From Veillonella seminalis (GTDB taxonomy: Bacteria > Bacillota > Negativicutes > Veillonellales > Veillonellaceae), in the NCBI RefSeq assembly GCF_003992065.1, contig NZ_RQUZ01000001.1:186001-250000 (forward strand): a stretch of DNA of 64,000 nt, in the 5' to 3' direction. Shown one piece after another: positions 26,877 to 35,804 of the stretch. Each line of letters starts with the position of its first letter. The stretch's first letter is position 1. The translations under genes were made by a program, and so were the position numbers. The notes beneath the pieces are model-generated. The model searched no databases, was not told the DNA's origin, and saw only the letters and a program-made list of their open reading frames with translations.

Positions 26877-27776
26877 ATGAAAGCGAAGTATATCAGCCCA
26901 ATTTTAACATCCTTGAATGCAGACGAAACTGTTAACTATGAACATATGCACAAATTCTATGATCAATTGATCGAAGCCGGTATTAACGGTGTTTTGACCG
27001 GTGGCAGTGCCGGTGAATTCTATGCGTTCTCCTATGATGAAATCAAAGAACTTATCTTGGACGCTATTAAATACGGTAAAGGTCGTTGGGAAGTAATTGC
27101 CGGTACCGGTCGTATGGTAAAAGCCGAAACCATTAAACTTTCGAATGAAGTATTGGCAGCCGGTGCTGATGCGGTTATTATCGTTGGTCCATACTACAGT
27201 GCTTGTAATCAGGAAGATGCGTTTGCATACTATGATGAAATTTTGAGCGCTATTAATGGTCCGGTGTACTTATATAACTACGGCGATCGCACAGGTTTTG
27301 ACGTTTCCGCCGAAACGTTGCTTCGCCTTCGTGAAAAGCATGATAACTTGGTAGGCGTTAAAGATACTCATCCTGTATTGCGTCATACTCAACGTTACAT
27401 TCAGTTCTTAAAACCTAAATTCCCTGACTTCAAAATTTACACAGGCTATGATAACAACTGTATTCCATCCGTAATCTCCGGTGGTGACGGCTGTATCGGT
27501 GCTTTATCCAATATCGATCCTCAGATGTGTGCGAATGTAATTAAATCTTTGGACGCTGAAGATTTGAGCGCTTTGAAAGAATTGCAACGCAAAATCGATG
27601 CTTACTTCGCATTCTATGAAGTTCATGTACCATTCAATCCTGTTATGAAATGGGCTCTTAAAGAATTAGGCGGTCCTATGGAAGAAACTTGCCGTACACC
27701 TATTCAAGTTTTAACTGACGCCGAAAAAGAAAAATTAGCTCCGGTAGCTGATGCTTTATGGCGCAACAAAAAATAA
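26877..27776 (+). CDS. DapA/NAL-family aldolase, proposed 2-keto-3-deoxy-L-fuconate aldolase
   Basis: A 299-residue TIM-barrel class I aldolase: GGSAGEFYA near residues 42-50 binds the pyruvate carboxylate, YLYNYGDRTGF holds the conserved Tyr (~133), and the Schiff-base lysine is in GVKDTHP (~162). It lies 12 bp after the fusion gene with AGGAGG. By analogy with C. jejuni it should split the keto-deoxy acid to pyruvate and L-lactaldehyde. Family call is firm, substrate inferred. Confidence 0.85.
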   Translation: MKAKYISPILTSLNADETVNYEHMHKFYDQLIEAGINGVLTGGSAGEFYAFSYDEIKELILDAIKYGKGRWEVIAGTGRMVKAETIKLSNEVLAAGADAVIIVGPYYSACNQEDAFAYYDEILSAINGPVYLYNYGDRTGFDVSAETLLRLREKHDNLVGVKDTHPVLRHTQRYIQFLKPKFPDFKIYTGYDNNCIPSVISGGDGCIGALSNIDPQMCANVIKSLDAEDLSALKELQRKIDAYFAFYEVHVPFNPVMKWALKELGGPMEETCRTPIQVLTDAEKEKLAPVADALWRNKK

Positions 27777-27953
27777 TTATTTTGTTATGTGACCTATTGT
27801 AAGGGTTTCATATAGGCACTATGACGCATTGCTTGCAGCACGTTGTAGTGCCAAATAAAAAATGAATCCGGCAGGAATTGAATATAGAAATCTATAAACA
27901 AGGCATTTTTCGACCTGAAAACTCTAATTTCTATTGATTGGGAGGCAACACAA

Positions 27954-29105
27954 ATGGTTAATCGTATGATTCTTAACGAAACATCTTATTTCGGATTCGG
28001 TGCCATTAACAACATTGTAGGCGAATTAAAAGCGAACAATTTGAAAAAAGCATTGGTTACAACCGATAAAGACTTGATGAAGTTTGGTGTAGCAACTAAA
28101 GTTACCGACTTATTGGATAAAGCCGGTGTAGCTTATGAAATTTTTGACGAATTAAAGCCAAACCCTACAATTGAAAACGTGCAAGACGGCGTAGCAGCTT
28201 GTAAAAAAGCAGAAGCTGATTGTATTATTGCTATCGGCGGCGGCAGTTCCATCGATACCAGTAAAGCGATTGCTATTATTATGACAAACCCTGAATTTAG
28301 CGATGTTCGCAGTCTTGAAGGCGTAGCCGATACTAAACATAAATGTTTACCTATTATTGCGGTAACTACTACATCCGGTACGGCTGCCGAAGTTACGATC
28401 AACTACGTAATTACAGATGTAGAAAAACGTCGTAAATTCGTATGTGTTGACCCTCATGATATTCCAATCATAGCCATCGTTGACCCTGATATGTCCATGG
28501 GCATGCCTAAAGGCTTATGTGCTTCTACCGGTATGGATGCTTTGGTTCATGCCGTTGAAGGTTTCATCACTAAAGGTGCTTGGGAAATGACCGATATGCT
28601 TCATTTGAAAGCTATCGAAATTATAGCTCGTTCCCTTCGTGATGCAGTAGCCGGCGACCCTAAAGGTCGCGAAGCTATGGCACTTGGCCAGTACATTGCC
28701 GGTATGGGCTTCTCTAACGTAGGCCTCGGTATCGTTCATTCCATGGCACATCCTTTGAGCGCGTTGTATGACATTCCGCATGGTAAAGCTTGTGCTATGA
28801 TGCTTACAGCTGTATTGAAATTCAATGCACCTGCAACCGGTGAAAAATATCGCGATCTTGCTAAAGCTATGGGCGTTCAAAACGTTGATGGCATGAGCAA
28901 AGAAGAATACCAGAAAGCAGCTATCGATGCTATCCAGAAATTAGCTGATGATGTAGAAATTCCTAAGAGCTTGCTTGATGCCGGTGTTAAAGAAGAAGAC
29001 ATTCCGTTCTTGGCTGAATCGGCTAAAAACGATGCTTGTACACCAGGCAACCCTCGCGATGTATCGCAAGCTGACATTGAAGAAATCTATCGCTCGATTT
29101 TATAA
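27954..29105 (+). CDS. fucO: Iron-dependent lactaldehyde reductase (1,2-propanediol dehydrogenase)
   Basis: A 383-residue group III alcohol dehydrogenase with GGGSSIDTSKA, TTTSGTAAEVT, and the iron-ligand blocks GMDALVHAVEG and HSMAHPLSALYDIPHG. These segments are those of FucO, which reduces L-lactaldehyde to L-1,2-propanediol. It is the last gene of the cluster, 177 bp after the aldolase and ahead of a strong terminator. Its product would be the substrate of the pdu system at the start of the window. Confidence 0.88.
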   Translation: MVNRMILNETSYFGFGAINNIVGELKANNLKKALVTTDKDLMKFGVATKVTDLLDKAGVAYEIFDELKPNPTIENVQDGVAACKKAEADCIIAIGGGSSIDTSKAIAIIMTNPEFSDVRSLEGVADTKHKCLPIIAVTTTSGTAAEVTINYVITDVEKRRKFVCVDPHDIPIIAIVDPDMSMGMPKGLCASTGMDALVHAVEGFITKGAWEMTDMLHLKAIEIIARSLRDAVAGDPKGREAMALGQYIAGMGFSNVGLGIVHSMAHPLSALYDIPHGKACAMMLTAVLKFNAPATGEKYRDLAKAMGVQNVDGMSKEEYQKAAIDAIQKLADDVEIPKSLLDAGVKEEDIPFLAESAKNDACTPGNPRDVSQADIEEIYRSIL

Positions 29106-29163
29106 GCCTAGCATAGTTTCATAAGATTATATAATTTTTGCTCGGTAATTAGATAATCTAAAT

Positions 29164-29213
29164 AAAAGACCGCAGTATCTGTGGCTATAGCCATGAATAC
29201 TGCGGCCTTTTTG
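29164..29213. terminator. Bidirectional terminator between convergent genes
   Basis: A 10-bp stem CCGCAGTAT(C)/ATACTGCGG with A- and T-rich flanks, enclosing a smaller TGGCTA/TAGCCA hairpin. It lies between fucO (+) and the orphan gene (-). Confidence 0.8.
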
Positions 29214-29230
29214 TTGTTTTGTCAGACACC

Positions 29231-30043
29231 TCAATTTGAATGGGTTAATTTTTGAAGTTGATTTTGCAATGATTTTAATTCGGTTAAGATATCATCCGGT
29301 TTAAAGTCAGTGTGAACAGGTTCTTTGGCAGTTGGTGTTGCAAGCGGACGAAATTGGTTAGTGACTATTCGATCAATACTTTGGTGCAATTCGGATAAGA
29401 GTGCATTTAACTCCTTAATTGATAGTGACTCAGCATTTTGGTCGTCTTGTAATTGTTCTATATAGTAGTTGATGAAGCCGATGAGAAAACGACTGGCTGA
29501 TGATATAGACGGCGTACGGCTGCCGGCAATAATTATAACATCGCTATTTAAATACGGTTTGAATTGCTCTGATAATAAGACATTAGTATCGACAAATTGG
29601 TCAACCCCGATAATGTATTTAGCTTGTTGAAGCAGTTGACATACGGTTTCGAAGGGCATTGATTCATAAGCAATCGGAATGAAACGATCCGGTGATATGG
29701 AAAGTATCTCTGTACAATCTTCTTGTAATTGCTTAGTGTAAGGCAAAAGATTATTAAAAATGTATATATTTTCGTTTTCGGGAATTTTGGCGATTTCAAA
29801 GAAGAAAGGCGTTGTAGGTCGTAAATCAAAAACAAATAATTGATTAGCCGGAATTATTGAATTCAGTTTTTCTGATTGTGTACCGGCACAGACATACAAG
29901 GTGTTTGAAGAAACAGTATTTATAGAGTTTGATGTGGCAGTTTTTAGGGTAATGTCAGAACCTAAAATGGATTGACACATTATAGCAATTTCTTCGGCAA
30001 TAAACGGACTGCTGCCGACGGCTGTAATAAGTGGGCTATTCAT
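29231..30043 (-). CDS. Orphan soluble protein co-transcribed with LysR
   Basis: A 270-residue protein that I do not recognise. Starting MNSPLITAVGSSPFIAEEIA, it shows alternating beta/alpha segments suggesting a Rossmann-like fold over the first ~190 residues (TLYVCAGT, YIIGVDQFVDT, DVIIIAGSRTP). A helical, partly coiled-coil C-terminus ends LKSLQNQLQKLTH. The ATG overlaps the lysR stop by 8 bp and has GGAGG inside the lysR coding sequence, so translation is coupled. It may be a sensory partner of the LysR protein. Confidence 0.75.
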   Translation of the reverse strand: MNSPLITAVGSSPFIAEEIAIMCQSILGSDITLKTATSNSINTVSSNTLYVCAGTQSEKLNSIIPANQLFVFDLRPTTPFFFEIAKIPENENIYIFNNLLPYTKQLQEDCTEILSISPDRFIPIAYESMPFETVCQLLQQAKYIIGVDQFVDTNVLLSEQFKPYLNSDVIIIAGSRTPSISSASRFLIGFINYYIEQLQDDQNAESLSIKELNALLSELHQSIDRIVTNQFRPLATPTAKEPVHTDFKPDDILTELKSLQNQLQKLTHSN

Positions 30044-30917
30044 CTGTTGAACCTCCTTTCTGAAGTAGCTCGATGAAAGCATTCGCCGCTCTGGAATTAT
30101 GACGATTAGTCTTGTAGGCTAAGGCCGGTTGACGATATAAAGGCGGATCCAACGGAATCGTGACTAAGTCTGTATCTGTATCGCATAAGCTTCCGGGAAG
30201 AATGGTAATTCCTAGATTAGACGCTACAAAACGTTTGATGCTTTCAATATGATTCAACTCAAAATTGATTTGAGGTAATGTGTTTGATTTTTCAAAAGTT
30301 TGAATAATTTGCTGTCGATAGAAGCAATCGGCAGCTAATAAGATTAGCGATTCATTAACTAAGTCTGTTAATTGAACTGAGTTATTGCGCCGAAGATGAT
30401 GTTGCCTTGAACAAATAACGTATAATTCTTCTCGCGGTAATGGCAAGTAGGTTAAGGCATTATTGTTTTGTGCTGAAAAAAGAATAGCCACATCGATTGC
30501 GTCGATTAATAACTCTTGTTCAAGCAGATTGCTGTGAGATTCGGTAAACACTAACTTGATTTGCGGATATTGTGATGTAAATTCTTTTAACAGTGAGGTG
30601 GTGGCACTAACGCCGGCTAACGGAGTCAGTCCTATTTTTAAAGTGCCGCCGTTTAGAGATTTTAAAGCGTCTATTTCATTTAAGGTGTTGGAAATACCTT
30701 CCATTACCTTTTGAACATGGCGTAAAAAAATCTGGCCTTCGCTGGTTAGTGTGATTTGTTTCTGCGTACGGTCAAAAAGTTGTATTTCAAGTTCTTCTTC
30801 CAAACTTCTAATGGCACTTGTTACAGCCGGTTGCGATACATAAAGTCGTTCAGCTGCTCTGGTGAAACTGTGAGTTTCATTGACCATAAGGAAGTATTCA
30901 AGTTGGCGAATTTCCAA
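30036..30917 (-). CDS. LysR-family transcriptional regulator
   Basis: A 293-residue LTTR: N-terminal helix-turn-helix (LEYFLMVNETHSFTRAAERL, then SQPAVTSAIRSLE) and a substrate-binding domain with ASNLGITILPGSL. The start is TTG at 30917, preceded by AAAGGAG; no ATG is available at that distance. It is divergent from the lyase and dicarboxylate transporter genes, the usual LTTR arrangement, so those are its likely targets. Confidence 0.88.
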   Translation of the reverse strand: MEIRQLEYFLMVNETHSFTRAAERLYVSQPAVTSAIRSLEEELEIQLFDRTQKQITLTSEGQIFLRHVQKVMEGISNTLNEIDALKSLNGGTLKIGLTPLAGVSATTSLLKEFTSQYPQIKLVFTESHSNLLEQELLIDAIDVAILFSAQNNNALTYLPLPREELYVICSRQHHLRRNNSVQLTDLVNESLILLAADCFYRQQIIQTFEKSNTLPQINFELNHIESIKRFVASNLGITILPGSLCDTDTDLVTIPLDPPLYRQPALAYKTNRHNSRAANAFIELLQKGGSTDE

Positions 30918-31273
30918 TGATAAATCTCCTTTCTATTTAAATGTTTTTTCGTATTAACTTAGCTGTATTGTAGCATTTTTTACATGGTTACGGGATAAGA
31001 AATAGCTATGGTAGCATAAGTGAATTTTATTTTGCACCGTGGTTTTTAATAGTAAAAGACTCTTTAAGCTGTTGCCGTGTCTTAATTTACTTCGATTCAT
31101 AGCTGTAAATGAGCTAGGATAAATGACACTTATTGTTGGATAATCCCTAACTATTTCACACTGACATATGGTGCATGGTACGCTATGAGCATCAAAAGAT
31201 ACGTTAAAAAAAGATGGTATTGCGTATTAGGGAATAAATAAAGATATTGTTTTATTCGAAAGGAGTAATTATT
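30918..31273. promoter_or_regulatory. Divergent control region lysR/lyase
   Basis: About 355 bp of AT-rich sequence without a gene. The only dyad I see that could serve a LysR protein is GCTA-TGG-TAGC at 31005-31015; no clear -35/-10 pair stands out. No terminator or riboswitch fold is visible. Confidence 0.3.
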
Positions 31274-32620
31274 ATGGGTTCGTCTGCAATTGATAGTATG
31301 ATTCATGGAGCATTATTCAGCACTGATGAAATGCGTGAGATTTTCAGTGATCGTTCTTGGGTGCAAAAATGGCTCGATACAGAAGCTGCATTAGCGAAAG
31401 CTCAAGGTGAATTAGGAGTAATTCCTAAAGAAAAAGCGGATGTTATTAATGAATATGCAAAAGCCGATTTGCTTGATATTCCGTCTATCGGTGAATTCTA
31501 TAAGAGTTCCATTACAATTGTGCCTTTGTTAAAAGCCTTTAAAGCTGTTTTGCCTAATAATGCCGGTGAATTCGTTCATTGGGGTGCTACCAGTCAAGAT
31601 ATTGTGGATACAGGCTTAGTATTGTTGCAACGTGATGCATATGATGTAATTTTGCGTGATTTGAAGCTATGTCAAAAACATCTCTTAAAGATTGTGCGTG
31701 AACACAGAGATACTATTATGTGCGGTCGTACACATGTTATCCATGCTTTACCGATTACCTTAGGTTACAAAGTGGGTGTATGGGTTGATGAATTAGGTCG
31801 CAACATTGCACGCTTGGAAGAGATTAAATCTCGAGTTTTTGTCGGTGAAATGGCCGGGGCTGTTGGTACTTTAGCGTCACAACCCGAAAAAGGTTTAGAA
31901 GTACAGGCTCGTATGATGGACATTTTGGGCTTAGAAGTACCGATTATTGCATGGCATGTAGCGCGCGACAGTCAAGCTGAATTTGTCAGTGCATTAGCCT
32001 TGATTGCCGGCACATTAGGTCGCATCAATCATGAAATCTTATCCTTACAACGTACTGAAATTTTAGAGTTGGAAGAACCGTTCTTTATGGGTAAAGTTGG
32101 ATCTTCGACTATGCCTCATAAACGTAATCCGCAAGTATTGGAAAATGTATTGGCTCTTTGCCGTAATGTTCGTAGCATTGCACCGTCTATCGTAGAAAGC
32201 ATGGTTAGCGAAAATGAACGTGATTGGGGATGCTTCTTGTCTGAATGGGAAGCGATTCCACGTGCTTGTCATCTTATGGCGGCTGCTTTAGAAAAATCAA
32301 AAGATATCTTTGAACATATGATTATTTATCCTAAACATATGGAAAAGAACTTGTATTTATTGCGTGGTTTGATGATGAGTGAATGTATTATGATGCATTT
32401 GGCACCACGTTTGGGTCGTATGACGGCGCATGAAATCGTATATCGTACTTGTATGAAAGCGTATGAAGAAGAAGTTCAAATGTTTGATGCCTTAAAAGCT
32501 GAACCGGAAGTAGCCAAAGCCTTTACTGATGATGAAATTAAATATATGTTAGATCCTCATAACTATATTGGCTTGGCACCGCAATTTGTTGATCGTGTAT
32601 TGGCTAAATATGACAAATAA
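31274..32620 (+). CDS. Fumarase/aspartase-superfamily lyase (PcaB/PurB-like), substrate unknown
   Basis: A 448-residue lyase with the superfamily signature GSSTMPHKRNP and the conserved blocks HWGATSQDI, GRTHVIHALPITLG and the late SENERDWGCFLSEWEAIPR. It is closest in style to 3-carboxy-cis,cis-muconate cycloisomerase and adenylosuccinate lyase; such enzymes eliminate fumarate from succinyl adducts or perform related reactions. No purine or aromatic genes are near. Pairing with a DASS antiporter suggests catabolism of an imported di- or tricarboxylate. Start at 31274 after AAAGGAG. Confidence 0.8.
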   Translation: MGSSAIDSMIHGALFSTDEMREIFSDRSWVQKWLDTEAALAKAQGELGVIPKEKADVINEYAKADLLDIPSIGEFYKSSITIVPLLKAFKAVLPNNAGEFVHWGATSQDIVDTGLVLLQRDAYDVILRDLKLCQKHLLKIVREHRDTIMCGRTHVIHALPITLGYKVGVWVDELGRNIARLEEIKSRVFVGEMAGAVGTLASQPEKGLEVQARMMDILGLEVPIIAWHVARDSQAEFVSALALIAGTLGRINHEILSLQRTEILELEEPFFMGKVGSSTMPHKRNPQVLENVLALCRNVRSIAPSIVESMVSENERDWGCFLSEWEAIPRACHLMAAALEKSKDIFEHMIIYPKHMEKNLYLLRGLMMSECIMMHLAPRLGRMTAHEIVYRTCMKAYEEEVQMFDALKAEPEVAKAFTDDEIKYMLDPHNYIGLAPQFVDRVLAKYDK

Positions 32621-32673
32621 TATTTGCTACATATGAGATGTTATCTTATACGTACGTATAGAAAGGAGGCAGT

Positions 32674-34086
32674 ATGTCTTCTAAGCAAATTCGTAATCTT
32701 TTGATTACTATAGCAGTCGGCGTTGTTATATGGTTTTTACCCGTACCAAATGGTATAACAGACCAAGCATGGCACTTATTTGCCGTATTTGTGAGCACAA
32801 TCTTGGGGTTCATTTTGGCGCCGTTACCTATTGGTGCGGTTGCATTCTTGGGCGTAACAATAGCTGCGTTAACAGGTGTTATTACGACAAGTGTAGCTAT
32901 TTCGGGATTCGGTAATAGCACTATCTGGCTCATTATTTGTGCTTTCCTTTTGGCTCGCGGGTTTATTAAATCTGGATTGGGGCGTCGTATAGCGTTCTTA
33001 ATTATTAAAGCTATCGGTAAATCTTCGTTGTCCTTGGGATATGCGATTACATTAAGTGACTTTATCATTTCACCGGCCACGCCTTCCAGTACGGCTCGTG
33101 CCGGTGGGATTATTTATCCGATTATTCGTAGTTTGTCGTCTGCACTCGGTTCGGAACCGGGGCCTACCGCGCGGAAGTTTGGCGCTTATATCATGCAGAT
33201 TGAGTATCAAGCGAATGCCATTACCTGTGCCATGTTTATGACGGCCATGGCCGGGAACCCGTTAATTGTGGAACTGGCAGAAAAGACGATTGGGGTTCAG
33301 ATTACTTGGGGCAATTGGGCGTTAGCTGCCATTGTGCCCGGTCTGTTATCCTTGTTACTTATGCCATATCTGTTGTATAAATTGTTTCCCCCTGAAATAA
33401 CAGATATGCCGCATGCTAAGACTATGGCTATTGAAGAGTTGGATCGGATGGGGCCTATGTCGCCGATGGAAATTAAAATTGCTGTTATCTTTGTAGGGGC
33501 TTTGGTTTTATGGGCTACCTCCGAATTGACACATTTAAATGCTACATTGGTTGCAATGATAGCCGTTGGCGTATTATTACTGCTCAGTGTGCTGACTTGG
33601 GATGATGTTTTGGCTGAAAAAGGTGCATGGAACACCATGTTCTGGATGGGGTCTTTGATTACTTTGGCCGGGGCTTTGGCTAAATCAGGCTTTGTTAAGG
33701 CTGTATCTACTATGGCCGGCGAAGCAATTTTATCGGCCGGATTGTCTTGGTTGGCTGCGTTTGCCTTGCTAGCCATCATTTATGTTTATTCTCACTACGC
33801 CTTTGCCAGTGTATCGGCACATATTGGTGCCATGTATGCAGCTTTCTTGGCAGTAGCCGTAGCAGTTGGGACACCGCCTTTGTTGGCGGCCTTGTCATTG
33901 GCCGGGTTATCCAATTTGATGATTCCGTTGACTCATTATGGCGGTGGGGCTGCACCTATCTTGTATGGTGCGGATTTTGTATCTCAAGGTAAGTGGTGGC
34001 AATTAGGCTTTATAATTACAACGGTCAATGTGATTATATGGCTTGGAATCGGTGCCATTTGGTGGAAAGTAATCGGTTTATGGTAA
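32674..34086 (+). CDS. DASS-family dicarboxylate transporter (CitT/TtdT group)
   Basis: A 470-residue transporter with about 12-13 helices. The two SNT-type ion and substrate motifs read TPSSTARAGGIIYPI and LSNLMIPLTHYGGG, the forms seen in citrate:succinate and tartrate:succinate antiporters of enterics and in 2-oxoglutarate/malate translocators. It lies 53 bp after the lyase with GGAGG, hence the same operon. If the lyase yields fumarate, reduction to succinate would supply the exchange ion; this is inference. Confidence 0.87.
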   Translation: MSSKQIRNLLITIAVGVVIWFLPVPNGITDQAWHLFAVFVSTILGFILAPLPIGAVAFLGVTIAALTGVITTSVAISGFGNSTIWLIICAFLLARGFIKSGLGRRIAFLIIKAIGKSSLSLGYAITLSDFIISPATPSSTARAGGIIYPIIRSLSSALGSEPGPTARKFGAYIMQIEYQANAITCAMFMTAMAGNPLIVELAEKTIGVQITWGNWALAAIVPGLLSLLLMPYLLYKLFPPEITDMPHAKTMAIEELDRMGPMSPMEIKIAVIFVGALVLWATSELTHLNATLVAMIAVGVLLLLSVLTWDDVLAEKGAWNTMFWMGSLITLAGALAKSGFVKAVSTMAGEAILSAGLSWLAAFALLAIIYVYSHYAFASVSAHIGAMYAAFLAVAVAVGTPPLLAALSLAGLSNLMIPLTHYGGGAAPILYGADFVSQGKWWQLGFIITTVNVIIWLGIGAIWWKVIGLW

Positions 34087-34337
34087 AACGCCAAGTAAAT
34101 GAATGTTTATTGTATGATTAAGAAAAATAATTTAATACCATAAAATGAAAATGCCGCAATTGTTATTTGTATAAAAGTAGTGATTGCGGTACCTTTGCGT
34201 TGGCGAGGGGTTATTAATAAAATTTATTTCTGAGTTTTTATTTTGTGATTTTACATAAATAGTTTAAACGAATATAATTAGCCTCTGTAGTACGTACGAT
34301 TTCATGACAATGTTTTTTCAAGGAGATGCTATTAGCT

Positions 34338-35612
34338 ATGGAGGCTCACAAAGAGAAGCTGTGGACACTGCCGTTTGTGCTGGACACAGTGATTAATTTA
34401 TTGGTGTTTTTAATTTATTACTTATTGATCGTAATTATTGCGGTGGTGGCAAAAGATACGCTTCATGCCACATCCAGTCAGGCCGGTTTGGCTGTAGGTA
34501 TTTATATTATCGGTACCGTTTTGGCTCGTATATTTGCGGGCCGTTTTGTAAGTACCTTAGGAAGTCGCAAAGTGCTTTATACCGGTTTGGGTATCTATTT
34601 AGTCTCAACGGCTTTGTACTTTTATATTCCAAACTTGATTGTGCTGGATACCATTCGTTTTATTAACGGCTTTGCCTATGGTATTACGTCGACGGCTACC
34701 AGTACGATTGTGGCCAGTGTAATTCCGAAAGCACGTCGCGGTGAAGGCATTAATTATTACGGTTTGAGCACCAGTTTGGCAGCCGCCATCGGTCCTTTCT
34801 TGGGGATTTTTCTATTATCCCTTACCAGATTCCGTACAATCGTGGCCATCTGTGTAGGTCTCGTAATCCTTTGTGTGCTTGCAGCTGTAAGCATGAAATA
34901 CGAAGAACCGCAGTTCAGTGAAGCTATTAAAAAAGAAGAATCGGGACGACGCATTTCCGATTATTTGGAACCGCGCGTCAACTCCATCACTTTGATTTCT
35001 GTTTTGGTAGGCTTTGCTTATTCGGGTATTTTAGGCTTTATGGCATCCTATACCCGTGATATTAATATGGTGCAGGCCGGGACCTGGTTCTTTGTTGTCT
35101 ATGCGGTAGTTATCACCTTGACACGCCCTTCACTGGGGTTAATCTTTGACCGCAAGGGTGAAAACTATGTTTTATATCCATGCTTTATTTCATTGGCCAT
35201 CGGTATTTTGTTGTTGGCCTTTGCCGATGCTTCGTGGATGATTTTATTATCCGCTGTTTTTGTTGGTTTAGGTTACGGCACGTACATGTCCAACGGACAA
35301 GCCGTAGTAGTAAAAATGGTACCGTTCCATCGTATCGGGATTGCCACATCCACCTATTTTATTGCCCTTGATATCGGCCTCGGTTTCGGACCGTATGTAT
35401 TGGGTGGTGTTAAAGAAATCGTAGGTTTCACCAACATGTTCCTGTTGACCGTCATAGTGGCGTTGGTTGCCTTCGTATGCTATCACTTCTTATACGGTCG
35501 CTTGTTGGGGACCCCAAACGATCCGGCTTTGAAAGCACAAAAAGAAGAAATGGAAATTCGCAATCAGGATGGCAGTTTTACTTTGGAAACGGGTAAAATC
35601 TCATTAAATTAA
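34338..35612 (+). CDS. MFS transporter, drug-efflux type
   Basis: A 424-residue MFS protein with about 12 helices. The loop after helix 2 has ARIFAGRFVSTLGSRKVL, the standard G-x3-D/G-R-x-G-R-R-like loop. The substrate is not readable; it resembles YfhI/YwoG-like permeases. The ATG at 34338 is chosen because AAGGAG lies 12 bp upstream; the ATG at 34326 overlaps that site. Monocistronic. Confidence 0.8.
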   Translation: MEAHKEKLWTLPFVLDTVINLLVFLIYYLLIVIIAVVAKDTLHATSSQAGLAVGIYIIGTVLARIFAGRFVSTLGSRKVLYTGLGIYLVSTALYFYIPNLIVLDTIRFINGFAYGITSTATSTIVASVIPKARRGEGINYYGLSTSLAAAIGPFLGIFLLSLTRFRTIVAICVGLVILCVLAAVSMKYEEPQFSEAIKKEESGRRISDYLEPRVNSITLISVLVGFAYSGILGFMASYTRDINMVQAGTWFFVVYAVVITLTRPSLGLIFDRKGENYVLYPCFISLAIGILLLAFADASWMILLSAVFVGLGYGTYMSNGQAVVVKMVPFHRIGIATSTYFIALDIGLGFGPYVLGGVKEIVGFTNMFLLTVIVALVAFVCYHFLYGRLLGTPNDPALKAQKEEMEIRNQDGSFTLETGKISLN

Positions 35613-35804
35613 TAGGTTTTAAAGCACATGAAATCGGCTTGTTTTTATTTTTCGTATGATATACACTAGAAATGAAAAGAGATGTTGTTGTATTTCTGGC
35701 GTGAACAAATTAAACCTTCCAGTCGTTGTTGAATTTGATTGAAATTAAAGTAATTTGAATTTACGCTGATGTGTATGTTTTATGATGGATTGAGGAGATT
35801 GGAA

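Noticed and set aside
31274-32620. Calling the lyase PurB (adenylosuccinate lyase)
   Set aside because: No purine genes nearby, a LysR/DASS context, and closer resemblance to PcaB-like members; the substrate is left open.
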